Source: Argyresthia goedartella | Taxonomy: Eukaryota; Arthropoda; Insecta; Lepidoptera; Argyresthiidae | Assembly: GCA_949825045.1 (NCBI GenBank) | Contig: OX463829.1 | Span: 21,980,715-22,044,714 of the forward strand | Reading direction: 5' to 3' | DNA length: 64,000 nt | In this document: one piece after another, positions 42,001 through 54,000 of the stretch | Layout: every line of letters begins with the position of its first letter | Numbering within the stretch: position 1 is the stretch's first letter | Notes under the pieces: model-generated | What the model saw: the letters and a program-made list of their open reading frames with translations, nothing else | Databases searched by the model: none | What the model was told of the DNA's origin: nothing | Program-made: the position numbers and the translations under genes

Positions 42001-45000
42001 GCGGTATTTGACAAGGTAGTGCAATAAATCTAGAAACACGTCCCAAGGTGAACTTATTTCAACAAAAACTTTTGACAATATCAGAATTGTATATTTCCAC
42101 CAGTTGTATTTATCAACTCAATTTTGTGTTAAAAAGACAGCATTTGACTAAGACGTCACATGCTTATAGTATTTCATAGAACTCGTGAACAAAACTACCG
42201 TATTGACAGTTCCTAAAAAGTATCTATTTTGACTAGCAGTAAATACCGTATTGTCAACTATTTCACCCGCAATTTTGGCAGTAAATTATAGTATTTAATT
42301 GTTTATTACGCTCGTGGTGTATTCGACATGATACATAAAAATAAAGCAAGAATAAATTTCTATTCATGTTTTCTGTTGCCTGTAGACGGCGCGATGCTCG
42401 ATGAGTAAAAAGACCGAAATACTTCTGAATAAACGTATATTGTGCAACACACAAAGAAATTTCAAAATTACAAAACAGACGCGGTGTTGCCTATGAGTTG
42501 AAAACAAAACGACTGACGACAGCGCCGCGCGCTAACGCGGCGAAATGTGCAAACTATGTCACACCACATTCTCTATACATAAAACTAAATGATTTGTCTG
42601 AATGTTTTAACATTTCACACTTAGGATTAGACAAACATTGTACGTAATAAAATTACAACAGATTAGGTCATATAAAGAGTTACTTTAAACTAACAGCTTA
42701 TGTGTTTTATTTACGTTTTAATACAAAGATACAAAAGTATATTTGGTTCTATAAACATTGAGTGCGGACAGGCAAAGCCGCGGGCAAGACATAGTCATCT
42801 CACCTGGAAAGTTCTAAGGAGCGTTCGTAATATTTATAATCTACATACTATAGGTAAGTAATTATGGCTATCAAATTAAAAATGGAACGCGTCGCTAACA
42901 TATCCCACCCTAGTGCTGACTCAGCACTCAGCATCAACTGGAATCCATGCGACGCGCGCCACAGGGCGTCGTAGGTAGCCTGACTTAGTCTTAACTTCCA
43001 CGACCCTGATTCGACCATCTTTCCCGGGAAGTACTTTTTCCACCAGACCTTTCTGCCAAACATTGCGGGGCGAATCGGGATCCACAATGTAGACTAAATC
43101 ACCTACCTGCAGTTGACGATTTAATTCTTGCTGCCACTTTCTTCTTGGGTTAAGCTCCGGTAGTACCTCCTTTCTCCATCTACGCCAGAACATGTCAGCT
43201 AAACACTGAGCCTTACGCCACTGCTTGCGCAAGTCCAGGTCTTCCTGAGTGAATGAACCAATGGTAGGAAGATTAGACGAGCTGCCCAAAAGGAAATGAT
43301 TTGGCGTAAGACTTTCCATGCTACCAGGCTCCACTGAAACGTGTGTCAGTGGTCGACCATTGACCATATTTTCTACCTCGGTCATCAGCGTGCTTAAAAC
43401 TTCTTCTCTAGGAGCGCGCTCGTTTAAAATTACCTTTAGGGACGTTTTTACGCTACGAACTAAACGTTCCCAAGTGCCTCCGAAGTGCGGGCTTGCTGGG
43501 GGAATAAAAACCCATTTTAGACCAACGTTCATACCTTCTAGCTTCAAAGCGTCACGGTCGAGCTCCACCAGAGCTTTTTTCAGTTCCGTATCAGCCCCAC
43601 GCATGTTCGTCCCATTGTCGGAGTAGAGACAACGAGGCCAACCACGCCGTGAAGCCATCCGCCGCAGAGCCAGGATCAAGGAGTCAGAGGTAAGATTCAG
43701 TACAAGTTCGAGATGCACGGCTCGAACTGTTAGACAGGTAAATAGGACCCCATACCTTTTTTCCCGACGACGACCGACGGCGATCTCCATAGGCCCGAAA
43801 AGATCTAGGCCGCAGTGAGTAAATGGACGAAAATTGTGCGCCATTCGACCGGGAGGTAAGTCACCCATGCGGGGCACCTGAGGTTTGCAATTTCTCATTC
43901 GACACAACATGCATTGTGTCACGATGTTTTTAACAGTAGGCCTTAACCTAATCAACCAATAAAGTTGCTTCACCTCGTTCACGACAGCTTCTTGACTACC
44001 GTGAGCCAACTTTATGTGGTAGTGTCTTACAATTAACTTAGCAACCTGGTTGCCGCCTTCCAGGATTACTGGTCTCTTTGTTTCAGATGGTACACCAGAA
44101 GCAGCGTCTATGCGGCCGCCGCACCGGAGGATCCCGTACTCGTCAAGGTAAGGTGATAGGCGTAGTAACTTACTAGAGCGACTAATACATTTTTTTTCTT
44201 TCACAGCTGCCAGCTCTTCGCCAAAGGATTGTGCCTGTGAGTATTTAATTAGCAAACGTTCCGCCTGTTGCAGCAGTTCACAGGACATTTCAAAGTTTTG
44301 TTTCCTACACTTACCTATAAAAAGTAGAACGTTCGCCGTGGCCCTCTTCAAACGTAGCCACGAGGAAAAACGCTCCGGCTCTGGTACAGATGGTGGCGTA
44401 GTATATGATGCATTTTGGACTACGGCTACACACTCTAAATCACTACTTGTAGTAGTACTGCAATTTTTGTAAGCAATTGTATGCTGGGGCCACGATGACT
44501 CATCGTGTAATAAAAATGTAGGGCCGTTTAACCAATCGCCAATGAAAAGCGAGTGATCAAATGTATCACGTGTTGCTAAATCAGCAATATTTAATTTGGT
44601 AGGTATATATCTCCACTCCTTGCTCTGCGTCAAATCATCAATCTCCCCCAACCTGTTCGCGACAAAAACATTGTAATTGCGCGAATCATTATTGATCCAG
44701 TGCAAAACGACTATCGAATCGCACCAAAAATATTTACGCGTGACATTAAGTTTATGCTCTTTGACAATAGTGTCCGCTAATTTAGCGGCTAAGACACTCG
44801 CTTGTAATTCCAAACGAACTACGGTCATAGGTTTCACCGGGGCGACTCGAGTTTTACTGGCAACAAATGCAACCACAGTTTGTCCTTCTTTGTTTATCCA
44901 GCGCCAGTAGGCCACAGCACACATTGCTTGCAAGCTTGCATCGGAAAATACATGTAGCTGTAGGTCATTATAATCGCTATCAGCTGATGCTACCGCGGGC

Positions 45001-48000
45001 GCGGGAGTACGTACCGTCGGCGGACGGGGTTGAGGATGTATATCCGTCTCGCTCCCACCCGTCGAGCGCTGTGCGCTAGATAAATAGCACCTAGGTATTC
45101 TTACCTTAGCAATCAGTTGCAGTATCCCGAGCCATTGAACCCATTTGTTGTGGATTTCATCGGTGATAGGGTCATCCCAGTTGACATTCGACTTCCAAGT
45201 GTCCTGAAGCATAATTTTACCTTGAATGATAAATGGAGCTAACAAGCCAAAAATGTCAAAAACAGACATTATGACGCGAAGTAATATTCTTTTACTAGGC
45301 TTTTTCTTACCATCGATAATGTCGACAGGAATGCGTTTCATCGACACGTCGAAGCCTAGCGCATCTTCAGCCGGGTACCATATAAGACCAAGTGTGCGTT
45401 CCCCTTGAGACTGCTTATCGACTTTGAACTTTATAGCAGCAGTACCTAGGGTCGACGCGGGCACGCTGTCGAGAACAGCTGGAATATTGCTAGTCCAGTT
45501 GCGAATTTCGAAACCCCCAGATTGGTGTATTTTTGTTACACATTTGACAGACTCGATCGCGGTGGTTTCTTCCTTAAAACTATCTATATAGTCATCCATA
45601 TAATGCTGATTTTGAATGGCATCGACCGCCGAAGGCATAGATAATTCATAACGCGCAGCATTTTTATTTTTAATATATTGGGCTACGAATGGGGAGCAGT
45701 TAGCCCCGAAGATCAGTGACGTCATATTATATGTTTTTATTGGATCACTAGACTTTTCCCGCCACAGAAATCTTAAACAATTTTGATCTTCGTGGTTAAT
45801 TTTGACTCGTAAAAACATATCTTTTATGTCCCCTGTCAGCGCCACCCTGTACTGCCTAAAACGTAGCATTATCCCGAATAAAGATACTAAAAGATCCGGG
45901 CCTGTCAGTAGGTAATCATTCAATGACAAACCTTTTGTTTTGGCTGCGGCGTCAAAGACCAGGCGTAACTTTTTTTTATTGGGGTTGTCGACCCCGAAGT
46001 GAGGTAGGTACCAGGTGCGCTGCGGATAGATGTCGTTACCTGTCAGCTGACTAGCGTAGTCATTATCAAACAAATGCTGCACCCGTTCGACATACCTACC
46101 GGCGAAATCTTGGTTCGACTCCATCTTCTTCTCAACAGATTTGAACCGTTTGAGGGCCGTGTCGTAGCTGTCATTCATCTTACAGTTAGGGTCTTTCCAC
46201 GGGAGACTTACATACCAACGGCCATTAACCAAAACTGCAGATTCGTCGAGCTGCTTTCGAGCTCGTTCATCATCAGCGTTCAACCTCGGTTTGGAAGATA
46301 CACCTAGTGCGTCTATAGCAAAAGAACGTTTAACCTCATCATGCAGTTCCTGTAGCTCGCGCTGCACTTCAAAATGTTGTTCCGTGATAAACAGCAAGCT
46401 GGCTGATTGTGTGCGTGCGCTGCTAGGCGCGGAGACCACACCGTGCACACACCAGCCCAGAGCGGTCAATGTTAACGACGGTTCCATTTGTTTACCTATC
46501 TTACACACTATCGGGGCTAACAAATGGTAATTATCTTGACCAATCAGTAATTCAGGTTTCAAATCGGTATCAAAAAACAATGAATTTTGGTTTTTCAAAA
46601 ACTTCAAGTTATCAAATTGTAAACAATCGACTAGTGATATATTTTGTACAGGCAAGTTCAAATTCTTACAAGTGCGTATAGTCAGAGAATGCATTTTATT
46701 GTCCATACCTGAAATGTTCATTTTTACCACACTCGACTTGAGCTCCAGCTCGCTGTCCGACCAGGCGCCGCGCACGCGCACGGTGTCGGGGCGGCCACGC
46801 AGGCCGGCGCGCGCCGCCAGCTCCTCGCTCACCAAGGATATCGTGGAGCCGTCGTCCAGCAGCGCGCTCGTATGGATCACACCTCTGGGGCCGTGAATCT
46901 TCACCGGCACGACCTTCAGCAGGACCTTGTAGCTGTTCGCGTTGACGTGCGCCACCGTTTGGGTATCGGTGGCGGGCCTGGCGGGCTCGGACTCAGGTTC
47001 CGGCGGGGCCGGTGTAGGCTCCGACTGTGGCGCCGCGCTGGCGTCTCTCGCACTAGGCACGTAGTGTAGCAGACGGTGGTGGGCGGCTCCGCAGCCGTTC
47101 TTGTCGCAGGTTGGCGCGGGGCACGTTTCACGATCATGGCGAGCAGCTAAGCACTTGTAGCATATACCACTACGCTTAACATGGCTCCACCTGTCCTTAC
47201 GCAAAGCCTTTTTAAACTTTCGACACTCCGTGAGCTTATGTTTTCCGGCACGGCAGTACATACACTTGTACTCGCTTTGATCGGACTGCACTAGCAGTGG
47301 GAACGCACGAGACGCACTATTATTATTATCTACGAACTTTTGAGGCTTATTTTCACTCCGCGCACTAATACCACTAATAGCACTTATGTTAGCCGTCGTA
47401 GATATCTTGATTGCCTCTTCGTTCAGGAAATCTGCCAATATCTCCAGGCGTGGCTTTCTGCCTTCTGCGATCAATGCGTAACTATAGTCCGCCCATTTAG
47501 AAATGAGTACGGCTGGGAGTTTGGATAACACGGTCGTAGCCACGTTAACACCTTTCAGGTACTCCTCTCGGCCGACGGCACGGACAGCCGCGACGAAATT
47601 CTTGATTTTGACCGAAAAAGTGACGATGTCCTTATGGTACTCAGGCGACATTGGCTGTAGCTTGCGTATATCACTCATGATTTTTCCCACGATTACGTCT
47701 GGATTGCCGAAGCGCAACTGTAACGTAGACATAATACTGTCGGGTGTGGAGACTGTTATCAGTAACGCTGACACGGCTTCCTTGGCCGCGCCTTGAAGGC
47801 ATTTCCTTAACCTCCAAACATTCTCTCTGTCACTGTAGTTACATAATTGTGTGGAATCCTCGTACGCCATTTTAAACTGCAACCATTCTATAGGGTCCCC
47901 GGAAAAATTTGGTAGGTCCCGGGGAGTGCTCATTCGGCTGAGCATGTTGGCGTTTCCACAGTTGGCTGTTACGGTAGCGGAGAGGTCCTTGAGCGCATTA

Positions 48001-51000
48001 GCCAGCATCACGGTGCCGTCGTGGCTTGCAGGCGCCGACGGCGGCGGCGGGCACGCCCCGTTCGATTGTACCGTCTGGGGAACAGGATCGTGCGATTCGT
48101 GTTGGCTACGCTCAAGCCACTTTTCAATATGTATTCTGGAATTTACTTCGCTATTGCGTGGACTGTAATTTTCTTCGTCGTCCAGAGCGGCGATTTCACA
48201 CTGGAGCCGTTTGTCTATCAATTCCATTCGTATCTTGGCCTTCTGTTCTTCTGCAATAAGTTCCAGCTTCCTTCTGCGAGCATTCACGGATGATGACGTC
48301 GACATAGCACTCGCCTTGGAGCCAGGCGCCGAAGGTAACGAGGGGCGCTCCAACTTTTTCGAACTACCCACATTTTCGGGCGTTTTCTGATCCGGTGACT
48401 CTGGAAGGTTTTCTTCTGGAAGGTTTTGAGCAGATTGGTTTGCGGCGTCGTCTTGATTATCAGCATCTTGTTTTTCACTTACACCAAAGGCGGCATTTTG
48501 ACGACGCGTGTTCACCATCGCGGGGGTGCGGTACATTTAGATGTTCTGCGATCCGGTTCGAAGACCACTTTGTAGACGGCGCGATGCTCGATGAGTAAAA
48601 AGACCGAAATACTTCTGAATAAACGTATATTGTGCAACACACAAAGAAATTTCAAAATTACAAAACAGACGCGGTGTTGCCTATGAGTTGAAAACAAAAC
48701 GACTGACGACAGCGCCGCGCGCTAACGCGGCGAAATGTGCAAACTATGTCACACCACATTCTCTATACATAAAACTAAATGATTTGTCTGAATGTTTTAA
48801 CATTTCACACTTAGGATTAGACAAACATTGTACGTAATAAAATTACAACAGATTAGGTCATATAAAGAGTTACTTTAAACTAACAGCTTATGTGTTTTAT
48901 TTACGTTTTAATACAAAGATACAAAAGTATATTTGGTTCTATAAACATTGAGTGCGGACAGGCAAAGCCGCGGGCAAGACATAGTCATCTCACCTGGAAA
49001 GTTCTAAGGAGCGTTCGTAATATTTATAATCTACATACTATAGGTAAGTAATTATGGCTATCAAATTAAAAATGGAACGCGTCGCTAACAGTTGCCATTA
49101 ATTTAAGTGCTCAATTCTTATTGTAGCGATACTTATTTATAAGAAATACATTATAAGATTTTCGAGTATGCAGAAGTTTAAAATGAAAAAGTTGAACCGA
49201 AACCGCTACTCCGTTCACGCACGTCGTCAATATTAAAATTGAATTTTATTTCATACGTAAACTCCTATTATTTAACCAGTGATATTGTGCCCACAAAAAC
49301 AGATTAAATGAGAGATATGACCATTTTATATCTGGGAACTTACTACTCTTTGACGGTGCATTATTATGATGGTATGTACATAGATAGAATCGGACAAAGT
49401 AAGTCACAAAGCGTGAGACTTTTCCTACAACGTATTCAACACATAACTTGCTAGAGAATTGAATGCTTGATGTAAATTGTCCGCTGTTACTTAAATCCTG
49501 AGAGAATGTGATAATTGTAATGATTTTATTTTCCACCGCTCAGCCATCGGTTGGTGAGTCAAAGGAGATCCAAGACACAATAGACTAACTGCATCTCCTC
49601 ACAAACATTAGCCATAAGTGGACTAATGCCGCACGCAATTTTGTGCTATCAATTAGAGGTTCGTGAACACATCGTTGCCGAACGCGCTACGTTAGTTGTC
49701 AGTTCGTCATTAAGCTACAGCGAAATAAATTTAATATTTTCCCGTATCCTCGGTAGACAATACGTGTCTCTCAGCTCAATAATGAAAAATTATTTAATTG
49801 GTAATTATTTAAGTGTGTTCAAAAAGAGTAGACTGACGATGTTGGAACGAAACGTTTCTCTGAAGCAGATTGAAAGACGCCCTTTTTACTGCACGTGATT
49901 TCCACGGCGTCGATATAGTGCTCTGCAAATTTAACTATCAAGCACGGCAACTTAGTTCTCTAGTGTAGTATAATTTTAATCCAAGGGCGTTGTTATCCAG
50001 CTTCGCGTATTTGTTTCCACAAATGCCAATTTTCTTTATAGTCGTCAAGACACCTGGCACCGACTTTTTGTCCATTATCTCATTATATCAGCTTCTCCGG
50101 CTATAGCAAGTAACCATGCAGGCATCGAAGAATACTCGTCTAAAGTCATTGATTATGCCATCGTTTTAATAAAAACTTACAAACATCTTAATTTCTGGTT
50201 GCAATTAATTACTAGCATTTTTCGCTAATATGGACAATAATACGACTTAAATAATACAAGAATACCTTGCAGTTGAGACTTAACGGAGAAATTAAACTAG
50301 AAGATTGTATAATAATAATAATAATACCACCTTGGATACTATTTACACACATTGATCTAGCCCCAAACTAGGATTCCCTGTATCTTGGGTACTAGACAAC
50401 GATATACATACTTAAATAGATAAATATTATACTTAGATAGATAAACAACTATGACTAGGGTACAAACATCCGATCTCATCAAACAATAATTTGCCCCCAC
50501 CGGGACTCCAACCCGGGACCCTTGACTTCGTAGGCAGGGTCACCTGCCGACTCGGCCATTCGGGTGGTCTAATTAAAGAAATAAATTGTAACCTTATGTA
50601 CGGCGTAAGGCGTCAAATGGTGAGATGCCTTGGAAGGAAAATATGCTTCCCTTTGGCCACACTGTTGTGCAACAGAACCTCCTGCACGTAGAAATAATAA
50701 AGACCAAAACACTGCCACGATATCTGTACAAACCTGTAAGTACCTCCATATCGCAATAATACTACAAGACTAATTCCTCCAGGCATATCTCCTCAATCCT
50801 TACACGGTGTCCAATAAAACCGAACAGAATCGATCGACTATGTGACCAAGTTTGGACCAAGCGCCCGCAACAGATAATCTCGTCCGCAATTTGCATATCT
50901 GTCCTTTGCCGACCCAAATAGATATCTCAGTTAGCAATCCGCGGCCACCTCTGACCCCGGTTTGTTTCGTGATCAATCGGCAATTAGACCAGAATCGATC

Positions 51001-54000
51001 GTCAGTATAGCCCCGAATCGATCGTTAGTAGTCGGTTATAATCGATAGTCCACTCGTGATTGTAACGGCAGTTGTTCTGAGACATGGCGCTATTCCAATT
51101 TTGAGGTAATAACTGCCGGGCAGCGGTACAGAATTAGTTAATGGATCTTGAGTTGTCTTTGAGTATGACGAAAGGTTTTTGTGTTGCTCTTTATTTACAG
51201 ATTTCGATTTGCACTTTTTTCGCATTTATATATTGTGTCCAAGTTACCTGTGAACATAGATGTTTTAGCTATATGTATAGCATTGCTATAATTAGAACAC
51301 ACCATCTCCTTGGTTATTATTAATAATAATAATAACGTTTATTTCTGGTAAAGTACCCATAACACAGAAAATGTACAATACACAGTCATTAAAATAAAAA
51401 AGTATAAATGCAATAAAATTAAAATGCAATGAAATAAAAATAAAGCAGATATATATCACAAACAGCCAGGATTAAATTTGTAAAACTATGTAGAAAAATA
51501 AAATAAAAAATTATAATAATTATGATATATAACTTACTATTTTCTATTAGCACTCATATGTACAGAGAGCCAGTGTCTATTCAATGAACTGCAGATATCG
51601 TCACAAACGACTTATTCGACTATGTTGTCACTAAATCTAAGATTTAGGTAATATTCAGGAGTGAAGAGCGTCCAGGGTCAATTGGTAACAGCGCCCGCCT
51701 GTTACGCCGAAGTTGCGGGTTCACCTCTTTAGATTAAAAATAAGTTATAGGAGATTTAAGGGATGATGTTAGAGAATATCCTCAGATATTCACAGTCCAG
51801 ATATAGAAGTACGTATGTGAATGTCGAGATGCAGAGACAGATATGTATTATTTTATCATATAGAATGGTCGTTAAATCTTGAGCGCGCGTTAAAGTCTTT
51901 TGTACCTACACTGAGAACTTAAACTGCGATATTGGTATTTGTATGTAGAGGTAGAATTTTGTATTTTTACATAGTGGATATAGAGTTAATTTTTTACAGA
52001 GATGTCTTTATTTCAGGATACTGAACGAGTGTCTTGTTATTCGTCGCATATTCCCGTCCACTGCTGGAGTTATTATGCTTCCGCAGCTGACCACCAACCA
52101 GTTCGTACGATCTGTGTAGTCCATACTCGTATAATCAACATACGAACCTAAGCGAATGCATACATAATATTTAAAAGACTACAAACACAATCAACACAAA
52201 CCCATATGCACATATCTCAAATCCAACGTCGGAAATGACGAATGTTCGGCCTCTGTCGTTTCCTACAGCGTCTCCAGTGGCTATACAGCCTCATTACAGT
52301 TTCCTCCTTTTAGTTACAAAACGTTTAGTAAGTAGACCGAGCGTGTAAGGTGCCCTTGCCTTGGTGGTTTAGACTCGATAAAACTGTTTTGGAAAGAAAT
52401 TGTATCTGACTTATATAAAATAAACCGCTAAATTAAATGATCCGCTGAGGAGTCTTTCCTCGAATACCAGTAAGAGTTGTTTTTCGTTTTACAACGGTAT
52501 GCTTAGTCCTTCCTTTCCTTGAAAGTTCCTCTACTCGGCCTTATCTCGAGGCGTCCTCAAGGAATGTCTCGAGGTTTCCTTGACATTATGTTCAGTTGTT
52601 GACATGGGTTTGATAGAGTCGTAGACATATTCTCTGTATAGGGATAGAGTCCACATCTAAGAAGGTGTAGACGAGGAGATATGCCATCAATTATTTTCTT
52701 TTTCGCTGGTATCACTGGCGCTAACGTGTCTTTGCAAGCAAACATACATAGTTTTTTGATTGTTTTTGACAGTTTTCGTCAGTAATTATTTATTTTTATA
52801 TATATAATACGTAACAGGTATTTTTTTCAAATTTCGTGCATAGTTCTACATAAATAAAACCAATGAAATCGTAGAAACCTAACCCAGCATACACAAAACA
52901 GTTATAAATATGCAATGTTGACATGACGAAGGAAACCTCAAGGTTCATAGAAACGTACCTTGCATTTGACAGTTCATTCCTCCACTCAACCACAAATACT
53001 ATCATACTATATAGCCTCAACTGAGAAAAAACCTTAAGTCGATGAGTTTTTTGATAACCGAGAATACCAATCTCTTGAGTAAGTTTGAGTTGAGGTTGTC
53101 GTGGTGAAGTCTAGTGGAGGAAACGACTAAGCATACCAGTGTTAGTATACTCTTATTTTACTTTTGACATTTCCCTATTCCGTATGGTTGGTCTGCTAGC
53201 TGGTGGATTGACTAGAAATAAAAGAACTTGAATAAATCCAGGGTCTCATTTTAATTTCATTAGCACAAGGTGTTGTCAATGTCTCATCTGTCTCGTGTCT
53301 GAGTAGCTTAAGTCGTCGTTTAAAACTATAGAATGTCTGTCCGTCAGTCTGTCTCGTCATTGTCGTCAGTCAGCCAGTATCCTCAGCCAACCAGTGCCGA
53401 AGCTGGCCAAGGAGTCACCGCGACACCGTACATTATAATTTTAATGCAAGATTTTCCATTGCGAATGTCAAAACTGACTGTTTTGGCAACTCCATTAATT
53501 AGGACGAATGCGGCTGACCGATAGTTTTAGGGGGAAAATAAAGTCGAGTCGGTATCATAGTGAAAGTTACGACGACGACTAACGACCCCTTATTATTTGA
53601 ATACAATTTTCTATTGCACTCTATATAGGCTGGTCTAGCTACTCATCATCAGAGTGCACACTTAGACAGATTCCAGAAGCTACACAACTTATTTAACTAG
53701 AAAAAATTAAAATAGCTATCAGCTATCGCATTTCATATTAGTTCGTTTGAGTAAAGTCCATCGTTAGGGACATAAATATGCTACTTTCTTTAGATTCCCT
53801 TCAGATTTCCACAATTTATGGAATTATTTATGTAAAATTCTCTACACTGGCGTCCGTTTAACACCATCTCTGAACATTATCATCTCGAGTGCGCCCCGGA
53901 ACGCACCGTTACCGCGACAATGTGTGCGCCGGCGCCGACATGCTTCGGGGGACGTCCTGACGTCACATGATCACTAAAAGGGGGACATATTAAAGGGACC

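Larger units (their letters stand above)
42381..49090 (-). mobile_element. BEL/Pao LTR retrotransposon, apparently intact (6,710 bp)
   Basis: Two 520-bp LTRs (42,381-42,900 and 48,571-49,090) are identical as read base by base, with TG...CA ends. The flanking direct repeat is GTTGCC (42,375-42,380 and 49,091-49,096). A single uninterrupted ORF fills the interior on the minus strand. After the 5' LTR (48,571-49,090) comes AAG then TGGTCTTCGAACCGGAT, a likely primer-binding site resembling the complement of a tRNA-Tyr 3' end (from memory, with one gap and one mismatch). Before the 3' LTR is a purine tract AGGGTGGGATA. Identical LTRs, matching target duplication and an open frame indicate a recent insertion. 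There is no env-like ORF. Confidence 0.96.

Noticed and set aside
42381..49090. Endogenous virus with an envelope gene
   Set aside because: The interior is filled by one Gag-Pol frame; there is no third ORF between the integrase end and the 3' LTR.
53880..53965. CpG-rich patch as a missing ZP or nested exon
   Set aside because: No frame with both splice sites and a phase that fits between exon 1 and exon 2, which already join in phase.
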